This document shows positions 8,602-14,954 of a stretch of 39,259 bases of DNA, piece after piece (the first letter of the stretch is position 1; every line of letters starts with the position of its first letter). The position numbers were made by a program, and so were the translations under genes. This DNA comes from Verrucomicrobia bacterium UBA1200. GTDB lineage: Bacteria; Verrucomicrobiota; Kiritimatiellia; RFP12; UBA1067. Location of the stretch: positions 1 through 39,259 of the forward strand of contig DBXY01000067.1 in the NCBI GenBank assembly GCA_002309765.1, in the 5' to 3' direction. The notes below the pieces were generated by a model. It was not told the DNA's origin and did no database searches. It saw only the letters and a program-made list of their open reading frames with translations.

Positions 8602-8627
8602 TACTCTCCGGCGATACGCCGTGTCAA
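8598..8627 (-). promoter_or_regulatory. Consensus sigma-70 promoter for permease-hydF
   Basis: On the minus strand TTGACA (8627-8622) and TATAAT (8603-8598), both perfect, are separated by 18 bp. The spacer contains the dyad CGGCG-TAT-CGCCG. The expected start is near 8590, about 65 nt before ATG 8524. Confidence 0.8.
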
Positions 8628-8699
8628 GAGACGAGAGACAGGAGACGTTTTTTTGATTGTCAAGTTGGGCGGTTATCCCGAACAAGCGCGGGCGGCAGT

Positions 8700-9090
8700 C
8701 TAACCCATATTCACTAATTTCCCTACGGCAGGGCCGAATGCGTAGAGCGGGACATCTTTGACCTCTGCGCCATCGCGCGCTACCGCCAACGAAGTCCGAA
8801 ACGAGAACGGCGGGGAGAAAAGTTTGCGAAATACCTTGAGACTCTTTGCCTGAGTGTTGATTCTGGCTTTAACTTCAACCGGGAAAACACCTCTTTCGCC
8901 CTGTATCACAAACTCCACCTCGGCGTTGCCTGCATCGTTCGTCCAATAGCAAGGCTCGAATCCATTTGCCGTCAGCTCCTGCAAGACATATTGCTCCGCC
9001 ATCGCCCCTTTGAAGTTCGTGAACATTTCGTTGCCCTCAAGGACGGCAGAAGCCGGTAAGTCACTCATCGCGCCGAGAAGCCCCACACGA
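8700..9090 (-). pseudogene. C-terminal remnant of a DUF4143 ATP-binding protein
   Basis: About 130 residues are recognisable, starting at VGLLGAMSDLP and continuing through FKGAMAEQYVLQEL, NAEVEFVIQ and FPVEVKA, the C-terminal nuclease-like part of the AAA/DUF4143 family. The whole P-loop ATPase and the first half of DUF4143 are missing. The open frame runs back to 9233, but those residues do not look like the family and lie opposite another coding frame, so the recognisable gene ends near 9085-9090. Intact relatives are about 380-420 residues. This is a different copy from the one at 11194-12069. Probably not functional. Confidence 0.7.
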
Positions 9091-9125
9091 GCTTTGCGTA
9101 CGCAAAGCTCCACAAGGACGGCAAC

Positions 9126-9338
9126 TTGCAGATGCTTCGTTTCTATGACAAGGACAAGTACCTGGTGCTTGAAATCGGATACCATCCAGAACCGAAACTC
9201 ACAGGACACGGTAGACCCGTATACCATATTCATGAATATGTACCCGGCGATTTTTCAATTCGTCCTCAAAGGCTCTTTACGACAGAGGACATTAAGCGGT
9301 TTGGGAAGTATCTGACTGTGGAAGGACATCTAAAATGA
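9126..9338 (+). CDS. Unknown protein, probably missing its N terminus
   Basis: 70 residues from TTG 9126, or 68 from ATG 9132. The same frame is open from 9060 without a start codon, and the protein-like reading HTSFAYAKLHKDGN continues upstream to about 9084, so the gene seems cut there, where the oppositely oriented DUF4143 remnant also ends. The sequence LEIGYHPEPKLTG and YHIHEYVPGDF vaguely recalls C-terminal tails of phage head-morphogenesis-like proteins; I am not sure. The stop overlaps the next start as ATGA, so it is the first member of the four-gene overlapping cassette. Confidence 0.5.
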   Translation: MQMLRFYDKDKYLVLEIGYHPEPKLTGHGRPVYHIHEYVPGDFSIRPQRLFTTEDIKRFGKYLTVEGHLK

Positions 9339-9625
9339 CAATGGATGAAACAAATCGGTTCATCGACAGCATGACCTGGGAGGACAGTACCGTCCGGCTT
9401 TACGGCAGACTTTACTGGTGTCTCGGCTTGGCACGATATCCAGACGGGAAAATACGGATACAGGTGTTTGAGGCCGATCCGGTGACGCATGAGGCTGTAC
9501 GGGACTTGCTGTCGTATGACTCGGACTCCCGCGATGACTGCATGAGGCATTTTCTTGAGGACAAATATTGGGACGGCAAGTCGTTCTACGAAGCAGCCCC
9601 CGACATGGAATGGATTGACTTGTGA
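9335..9625 (+). CDS. Hypothetical protein, second gene of the overlapping cassette
   Basis: 96 residues, acidic, with no signal peptide or membrane segment. I do not recognise the family. The start overlaps the previous stop by 4 bp (ATGA) and the stop overlaps the next start by 4 bp (GTGA), so it is probably translationally coupled on both sides. Residues 77-87 (KYWDGKSFYEA) closely resemble residues 18-28 of the following metalloprotease (KCWNGKTFYEG). An accessory or immunity-like role is possible from context, but nothing in the sequence shows it. Confidence 0.65.
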   Translation: MTMDETNRFIDSMTWEDSTVRLYGRLYWCLGLARYPDGKIRIQVFEADPVTHEAVRDLLSYDSDSRDDCMRHFLEDKYWDGKSFYEAAPDMEWIDL

Positions 9626-10125
9626 ACGGTTCTTTAACGGGAAGGCTACTTCAACTGAAACATGACGATGTCAAATGTTGGAACGGTAAGACGTTTTATG
9701 AGGGCGCATTCCTTTCTTGGAACACTGCCAGCAAGCCGGTAGCGCTATTCTACAATAGCAAAATGCCATCATTACGCCTTAAGTTCACGATTATGCATGA
9801 ATTGGGGCATGCCTGCCTTTGGCATCGCCAGGATAGTGAACTTGCGGAGATTGAGGCGAACACCTTCGCTGCCACAGCGCTTTGTCCGTTGCCGCTTATC
9901 GAGTGCTACGGTGTAGAAGACGCACAAACCCTAGCCCATGTATTCGAGATAAGTGCCGAATGCGCTGAAAGGCGGATAACGCAATTCTGGAAATGGCAAC
10001 AATTACCGTTGTCCGCACGAAATGTCACCTTTGACAGAGTTGTATGTTCCCGTTTCAAATTAAAGATCCCTTATCAACCATCGCTATTCTCAGTCTTAAA
10101 TTTCACTAACCGTAAATGTTCATGA
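9622..10125 (+). CDS. ImmA/IrrE-type metallopeptidase
   Basis: 167 residues from GTG 9622. The zinc site is HELGH (H59, E60, H63) in TIMHELGHACLW, followed 13-15 residues later by an acidic stretch ELAEIEANTFAATAL, where ImmA/IrrE (COG2856) proteases keep the third ligand. Relatives cleave a repressor next to them (ImmA on ImmR, IrrE on DdrO). Here there is no helix-turn-helix domain in the protein and no repressor gene beside it, so the target is unclear. The first 30 residues share an 11-residue motif with the upstream 96-residue protein. It overlaps its neighbours by 4 bp on both sides. Peptidase call good, role open. Confidence 0.8.
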   Translation: MNGSLTGRLLQLKHDDVKCWNGKTFYEGAFLSWNTASKPVALFYNSKMPSLRLKFTIMHELGHACLWHRQDSELAEIEANTFAATALCPLPLIECYGVEDAQTLAHVFEISAECAERRITQFWKWQQLPLSARNVTFDRVVCSRFKLKIPYQPSLFSVLNFTNRKCS

Positions 10126-10835
10126 AGAATATGCAACAACTGGAATTGGACCTCGCATTGCCAATACCGTCCCAGCGTCATCATCGGGCGATCGAAAGGC
10201 GTACCGATCCGATGTTTCTGCGTGACCAGTTTGAAGGGGTGGGGAAGTGGGGATTACCTTTTGTGCGCAGACAGAATATCGATCTTGAAGACTTGAATCT
10301 CATTTCCTGTACGAATTGCATTAACGATGAACGAGAATACTATGATAGGGGAGTACACTTTTTCGTTGACGATTATAATTTCGAGGACATCTACCTCTCT
10401 CCTGAGAAAACCTTCTCCCTCTACTCGCAATATCGATTCTGCTGTATCCCGGATTTCTCAGTGTACCCCGAAATGAGAATGTGGCGACAATTTGAGTCCG
10501 TGGCACACAGCCGCTGGTGCGGTGCGTGGTGGCAGGCGCACGGGATGAAGGTTGTGCCAACCGTAACATGGGACGGTTACTCAAGTTTCGAGTTCTGCTT
10601 TGAAGGCATCGAACAAGGATGCATTGTGGCAATTGCAACGTATGCCTGCCATGGAAACGAAGCGGCATATATGCGTGGATTCCGTGCCATGTGCGAACGA
10701 ATAAACCCATCCGCCGTGATCTGCTATGGGGAGCCGTTTCCGAATATGCCGAATAACGTTATCCCGATTCCCGCATGTCCGCCAAGGTGCCTGCATCGAG
10801 AAATCCGGAAACGAAACCGAAGGCTTATGGCCTAA
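10122..10835 (+). CDS. DUF4417 domain protein
   Basis: 237 residues from ATG 10122, which overlaps the protease stop as ATGA; an in-frame ATG at 10116 is the alternative. The pattern of a short variable N terminus, FEGVGKWGLPFV, a cysteine pair (SCTNC), VHFFVDDYNFE, PDFSVYPEMRMWRQ, VVPTVTWD and a closing ICYGEPF block fits DUF4417, a family found mostly in phages, plasmids and mobile regions, with no established function. Base composition looks more AT-rich than the housekeeping genes nearby. Last gene of the overlapping cassette; it converges on the truncated gene at 10890. Confidence 0.75.
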   Translation: MKNMQQLELDLALPIPSQRHHRAIERRTDPMFLRDQFEGVGKWGLPFVRRQNIDLEDLNLISCTNCINDEREYYDRGVHFFVDDYNFEDIYLSPEKTFSLYSQYRFCCIPDFSVYPEMRMWRQFESVAHSRWCGAWWQAHGMKVVPTVTWDGYSSFEFCFEGIEQGCIVAIATYACHGNEAAYMRGFRAMCERINPSAVICYGEPFPNMPNNVIPIPACPPRCLHREIRKRNRRLMA

Positions 10836-10889
10836 TGTCAACCGGAAGCACGGAAGAAAATCCTGATGAATGTGTCCTACCATGTTTGA

Positions 10890-11213
10890 TCAGAATGCCA
10901 ATGAAACTGGTTTGCCAAGTTCTTTCGCGCGTTTAAGGACGGACAAAAGCTTGGCGGCAGCTGCTTTCCTTTCCGCTGATCCATGCTTTGCGTATTCACT
11001 TGCAAGGGATATCGCCTTCCCCATTCCAGAAGACGGAATAATCTCTTCCTCAAAAACATCTATGATGATGTTGAACTCGCTGTTGAATTCGGTAAAGAGG
11101 TCAAACAGAAGGTCGTATTCACGCGGGAACAATTCGGTGTCATCGAATTGGATGTCCTCGTAGCGCAGACCGCTAGCTCCCGAACTGTATCCAATGTCGT
11201 TCGCCGAATACAT
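10890..11213 (-). CDS. Unknown acidic protein, probably N-terminally truncated
   Basis: 107 residues from ATG 11213, with no ribosome binding site seen. The first 12 or so residues lie opposite the start of the DUF4143 fragment and look like read-through; from about LRYEDIQFDD the sequence looks like a real acidic protein that ends in a Lys/Ala-rich helix and LGKPVSLAF. I do not recognise it. It may be the C-terminal end of a longer gene cut near 11176, as the gene at 9126 seems cut near 9085. It converges on the DUF4417 gene. Confidence 0.45.
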   Translation of the reverse strand: MYSANDIGYSSGASGLRYEDIQFDDTELFPREYDLLFDLFTEFNSEFNIIIDVFEEEIIPSSGMGKAISLASEYAKHGSAERKAAAAKLLSVLKRAKELGKPVSLAF

Positions 11214-12069
11214 GGAAGCGACAGGCAACGCCCAATTGGCGGAATTGTTGAAAATGGAACCAAGGGCGGTGTCTGAATCCGTTCACCGAAAGTTACTGGA
11301 TGAAGTTAGAACCTATTCGCTCGTTGGCGGGCTCCCGGAATGCGTCAAAACCAGAGTCGACGGAGGCAGCCTTCTAGACGTGAGGGAAATTCAAAACGAT
11401 CTAATCACCGCCTTTGAACAAGACTTCGCAAAATATCCAGAGCGTATGGATGCTTTTACGCTCCGCGAGATATGGCGCAGTGCAAACGCTTCCGTTGGAC
11501 GCCAGATTTCATACGCGGCACTTTCCCGCGAACATACCGGGACAACCAACAAAAAAGCGTTGGAACTGCTAGCAAAGGCTAGACTGATGAAGTTGTCACG
11601 GGCGGTTTCGGCGACCGCCTTACCTTTCGACCTTGACTCTGTTCCGAGAATAAAACCTTATGCCGGGGATATAGGACTCTACCAGACAATGTCCGGACGT
11701 CCTGCGGACGAGGTGTTACGCGAACGGGATCTGCTCAACACCTTCAACGGAGCGCTTGCCAAGCAGTTCGTAGCGCAGGAACTGGCCGCATCGCTTGGCG
11801 GGAGCGAACCGCACTGGTGGAAACGCGATACAAAAAACGCGCAAGCCGAGGTTGACTTTTTAGTCGCATTGAACGGGGGCGTTCAACCAATAGAAGTGAA
11901 AAGCGGGGCGTCTGGACGCTTAAAAAGCGTGCATCAGCTCCTGAAGGAAAACCCGTCGGTTTTGGCCGCCGTGGTGTTCTCGTCCGCGCCTTTCGGTGAA
12001 ATTCGCGACCAACGTTTAAAGTTTCTGCCGCAGTATTACGCTGGGTCACTTAATAGGATGGTTGAGTAG
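11194..12069 (+). CDS. DUF4143 protein lacking its N-terminal ATPase domain
   Basis: 291 residues. Family members normally begin with an AAA ATPase of about 170 residues carrying a P-loop; here there is none. Homology starts at ELYPMSFAEYMEA, the first strand of DUF4143, and continues 5' of the ATG to about 11182, with an in-frame TAG at 11161, so the gene is truncated. The C-terminal part keeps the nuclease-like residues AEVDFLV and PIEVKSG. Family function is unknown; many members may be in toxin-antitoxin or defence contexts. It could still be translated from ATG 11194, but it is more likely a decayed remnant. It forms the right edge of the island. Confidence 0.75.
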   Translation: MSFAEYMEATGNAQLAELLKMEPRAVSESVHRKLLDEVRTYSLVGGLPECVKTRVDGGSLLDVREIQNDLITAFEQDFAKYPERMDAFTLREIWRSANASVGRQISYAALSREHTGTTNKKALELLAKARLMKLSRAVSATALPFDLDSVPRIKPYAGDIGLYQTMSGRPADEVLRERDLLNTFNGALAKQFVAQELAASLGGSEPHWWKRDTKNAQAEVDFLVALNGGVQPIEVKSGASGRLKSVHQLLKENPSVLAAVVFSSAPFGEIRDQRLKFLPQYYAGSLNRMVE

Positions 12070-12095
12070 CTTTGAAAAAATTTATCGGTTTGCCG

Positions 12096-12124
12096 TTGAC
12101 TTTCGCAAGCCGATTCGCTAATAT
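12096..12124 (+). promoter_or_regulatory. rpsO promoter P1
   Basis: TTGACT (12096-12101) and TAATAT (12119-12124) with a 17-bp spacer, very near the sigma-70 consensus. The start is expected near 12131, giving a leader of about 180 nt. Confidence 0.7.
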
Positions 12125-12216
12125 GTGCGCCTTGTTCCTGCGGCGTGTCTTAGGATACGTTCCCCGCTGCGGGTCTGGCGATGGGCCTACGCGAAGTTTT
12201 TTTTCGCGCTTTTCGC

Positions 12217-12245
12217 TTGCTTTTGGCGGGGCAATGTCCTACAAT
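12217..12245 (+). promoter_or_regulatory. rpsO promoter P2
   Basis: TTGCTT (12217-12222) and TACAAT (12240-12245), spacer 17 bp. The start is expected near 12252, with a leader of about 57 nt. Between P1 and P2 a CGCGAA/TTCGCG hairpin with a T-rich loop (about 12190-12209) could act on the P1 transcript. Confidence 0.65.
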
Positions 12246-12308
12246 ACGCCCCCGGACAGTTAACAAGAAAAGAAAGCAGCGGATTAAGGACCGCAGAGAG
12301 CAGACACT

Positions 12309-12572
12309 ATGAGCCAGATTGACAGAGCATCGATTCGGAAACAGTTTCAGCGCCATGACCGGGACACCGGTTCTAGCGAAGTGCAGATCGCCGTTCTCAC
12401 GAAAGAGATCGAGGCGCTTACCCAGCACTTGAAAACCTTCAAGAAGGATAAGAGTTCCCGTTACGGGCTGATCCGTAAGGTTAACACCCGCCGCAGCCTG
12501 CTTGACTACCTCAAGCGCGAAAACGAGGAATCTTACAAGAATCTCATCAAAGAGTTGGGTCTCCGCCGTTAG
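12309..12572 (+). CDS. rpsO: 30S ribosomal protein S15
   Basis: 87 residues, close to the 89 of E. coli S15. It binds the central domain of 16S rRNA early in assembly of the small subunit platform. Family blocks seen: RHDRDTGSSEVQIAVLT, then LTQHLKTFKKDKSSRYGL and RRSLLDYLK. The gene is followed by pnp, the standard rpsO-pnp order, but strong tandem terminators lie between the two here. Two promoters lie upstream. Confidence 0.97.
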   Translation: MSQIDRASIRKQFQRHDRDTGSSEVQIAVLTKEIEALTQHLKTFKKDKSSRYGLIRKVNTRRSLLDYLKRENEESYKNLIKELGLRR

Positions 12573-12580
12573 CGGCGGGC

Positions 12581-12608
12581 AAACGCCACGCGAAACCGCG
12601 TGGCGTTT
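12581..12608 (+). terminator. Intrinsic terminator after rpsO
   Basis: A 12-bp perfect stem (12581-12592 with 12597-12608) and AAAC loop, running into TTTAATTT. It ends most rpsO transcripts just after the stop. Confidence 0.85.
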
Positions 12609-12614
12609 TAATTT

Positions 12615-12633
12615 CCCCGCACCAGCCGCGGGG
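12615..12633 (+). terminator. Second terminator-like hairpin after rpsO
   Basis: CCCCGC (12615-12620) pairs with GCGGGG (12628-12633) around a 7-nt loop, followed by CTTTCCTTTTT. It would back up the first terminator or act as a processing site in an rpsO-pnp read-through RNA. Confidence 0.6.
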
Positions 12634-12728
12634 CTTTCCTTTTTACCGGACTTTTTGCCTTTTCCGAGTGGAACGGGCTGTCTTTTGGCGAAAAAGCTTT
12701 CTGGTCCTTGTCCGCGAGAAAGGAAAAA

Positions 12729-14870
12729 ATGATGAATGGAACAACCTCGGTTTCCGTTGATGTATGCGGAACCCAGTTGACGATTGAAACCGGTCTCTTG
12801 GCCCAGCAGGCCGCCGGTGCGGTTACGGTTCGCTTTGGCGATTCCGTGGTGTTTTCAGCGGTTACCAACACCGACAAGCCCCGCGAGGGCATCGACTTTT
12901 TCCCGCTTCAGGTCGAATACCGGGAAAAATTCTATGCGGCCGGACGCTTCCCCGGCGGTTTCTTCAAGCGCGAGCAGCGCCCCTCCGAGAAGGAAATCCT
13001 GATCGCCCGTATGTGCGACCGTCCGATACGCCCGCTCTTCCCTGACGGCTACTATAACGACGTCCAGATCAACTCGATGCTGATTTCTTCGGACTGCGAG
13101 CGCGAGGCGGACTTCCTGGCCGTCAACGCGGCATCGGCGGCATTGCACATTTCCGACGTCCCCTTCATGGGCCCGATCGGTTGCGTCCGCATCGGCCGCA
13201 TCAACGGCGAGTGGGTCATCAATCCCACCCACGAGCAGCGCAAGCAGTCGGACCTCGACCTGTTGTACGCCGGTCTTCGCGGCAAATTCCTGATGATGGA
13301 AGGTTCCGCCGACCAGATTCCGGAAGCCGATTTCCTGGCCGCAATGAAGCGGGCGCACGAAGAGGTCGAAAAGATTATCGATCTGCAGATTGAGTTGCGC
13401 CGCAAACTCGGCAAGCCCGACAAGGTAATCGAAGACCAGGAAGAGGATCCTGAAAAGCTCGGTTTCATCCGCGGTCTCGCCGGTGACCGGCTGGCCGACG
13501 CGCTGTTGATCGCAGACAAGCTGACCCGCCAAGACGCGGTATCCGCAATTAAGGATGAACTGCTGGCCGCCTGCCAGGAGAAATTCGACAAGGACGAAGA
13601 CGGGCACTGGGTGGTTGACGCGGTGAAGTTCGTCCATCTGTTTGACGCGCTGGAAATCGAGACCGTCCGCCGCAACTTCCTGGAGAAGGGCAAGCGCATC
13701 GACGGACGCGGCCAGCACGAAATCCGTCCGCTGTCGGCGCAGGTCGGGGTGCTTCCGCGCACCCACGGTTCGGCCATCTTCAACCGCGGCGAAACCCAGT
13801 CGCTGGCGACGGTGACTCTGGGCGCGAAGAAAGATTCGCAGGATTTGGACTCGGTAACCGGCGGCGAAGCCAGCAAGCAGTTCATGCTCCATTACAACTT
13901 CCCGCCCTACTGCACCGGCGAAGTCGGCCGCGTGGGATCGCTGGGCCGCCGCGAAATCGGCCACGGGGCGCTTGCCGAGCGTTCGCTGGCGGAAGTCATT
14001 CCGCAAGATTTCCCGTACGCAGTGCGCGTGGTCTCCGAAATCATGGGGTCCAACGGCTCCAGCTCGATGGCTTCCATTTGCTGCGGCTGTCTCGCCCTGA
14101 TGGACGCGGGCATCCCGATCAAGACACCGGTGGCGGGTATCTCCGCCGGACTGTTCACCACCAAAGACATGTCCAAACGCATTCTGGTGACCGACATTCT
14201 CGGTGCGGAAGACCATTGCGGCGACATGGACTTCAAGGTGGCCGGGTCACGCAAGGGTATCACCGGGTTCCAGGTTGACCTCAAGATCCGCGGACTCACT
14301 TGGGATCTGGTGGAGGGGGCCTTGGAAGAAACCCGCGCCGCCCGTATGAAGATTCTCGATTTCATGGAGTCCGTCATCCCGACGCCGCGCGACAACCTCT
14401 CGCCGTTCGCCCCGCGGATCGCCACCATGACCATCCCGACGGACAAGATCGGCGCGCTGATCGGTCCCGGCGGCGCCAACATCCGCCGCATCCAAGAGGT
14501 CACCGGCACCCAGATTGACATCGAAGAAGACGGCACCGTGAACATCTATTCCAACAACGAAGCTTCGATGAAAGCGGCCCAAGACGAGGTGGCGGCGATT
14601 TCCGCCGAGGCCGAGGAGGGCAAGATCTACGAAGGCACCGTGACTGGAATCAAGGAGTTCGGGGCGTTCGTCCAAATCCTGCCCGACAAGGACGGCCTCT
14701 GCCATATCAGCGAAATGGCAGACCGCCGGATCGGCAAGGTCGAAGACATCTGCAAAGTCGGCGACAAGATGTGGGTCAAGTGCATCGGCATTGATGATCG
14801 CGGCCGCATCAAGCTCAGCCGCCGCGACGCGATGCGCGAGCTTGACGCCCAGCAGCAGCAAAACAACTAA
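12729..14870 (+). CDS. pnp: Polyribonucleotide nucleotidyltransferase (PNPase)
   Basis: 713 residues, full length. This phosphorolytic 3'-5' exoribonuclease works as a trimer in RNA decay. Order: first RNase PH core (FGDSVVFSAVT, FPGGFFKREQRPSE), helical linker, second RNase PH core (HGSAIFNRGETQSLATVT, IMGSNGSSSMASIC, and the later DILGAEDHCGDMDFKVAG active-site block), KH domain (IGALIGPGGANIRRI) and S1 domain (GAFVQILPDKDGLCHISE). AAAGGA precedes ATG 12729 and ATG 12732; either may be used. The frame extends to TTG 12708, but that reading lies over the ribosome binding site. Ends in a hairpin terminator. Confidence 0.97.
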   Translation: MMNGTTSVSVDVCGTQLTIETGLLAQQAAGAVTVRFGDSVVFSAVTNTDKPREGIDFFPLQVEYREKFYAAGRFPGGFFKREQRPSEKEILIARMCDRPIRPLFPDGYYNDVQINSMLISSDCEREADFLAVNAASAALHISDVPFMGPIGCVRIGRINGEWVINPTHEQRKQSDLDLLYAGLRGKFLMMEGSADQIPEADFLAAMKRAHEEVEKIIDLQIELRRKLGKPDKVIEDQEEDPEKLGFIRGLAGDRLADALLIADKLTRQDAVSAIKDELLAACQEKFDKDEDGHWVVDAVKFVHLFDALEIETVRRNFLEKGKRIDGRGQHEIRPLSAQVGVLPRTHGSAIFNRGETQSLATVTLGAKKDSQDLDSVTGGEASKQFMLHYNFPPYCTGEVGRVGSLGRREIGHGALAERSLAEVIPQDFPYAVRVVSEIMGSNGSSSMASICCGCLALMDAGIPIKTPVAGISAGLFTTKDMSKRILVTDILGAEDHCGDMDFKVAGSRKGITGFQVDLKIRGLTWDLVEGALEETRAARMKILDFMESVIPTPRDNLSPFAPRIATMTIPTDKIGALIGPGGANIRRIQEVTGTQIDIEEDGTVNIYSNNEASMKAAQDEVAAISAEAEEGKIYEGTVTGIKEFGAFVQILPDKDGLCHISEMADRRIGKVEDICKVGDKMWVKCIGIDDRGRIKLSRRDAMRELDAQQQQNN

Positions 14871-14881
14871 CGTTCTACATC

Positions 14882-14907
14882 AAGGCGGGTCGGGACAGAC
14901 CCGCCTT
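14882..14907 (+). terminator. Hairpin terminator after pnp
   Basis: AAGGCGGGTC (14882-14891) pairs with GACCCGCCTT (14898-14907) around GGGACA; the T tract after it is short (CTTC), so some read-through into guaA is possible. Confidence 0.6.
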
Positions 14908-14954
14908 CTTCAATTAAAGCGTAAACCACAACAGCAAACAACCCGGAGCCAGCC

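Noticed and set aside
9060..11200. Transposon or integron boundaries around the cassette
   Set aside because: I saw no transposase, integrase, terminal inverted repeats or target-site duplication at either junction by eye; a computed repeat search could still find short ones.
8700..12069. One DUF4143 gene split by an insertion
   Set aside because: Both flanking pieces are C-terminal, face in opposite directions and cover overlapping parts of the family with different sequences, so they come from two genes.
12072..12263. 63-residue frame upstream of rpsO
   Set aside because: It overlaps both predicted rpsO promoters and has no homology or ribosome binding site.
12855..14216. 453-residue open frame on the minus strand inside pnp
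   Set aside because: It lies wholly opposite the well-conserved PNPase gene and its translation shows no family features; GC-rich codon use keeps this frame open.
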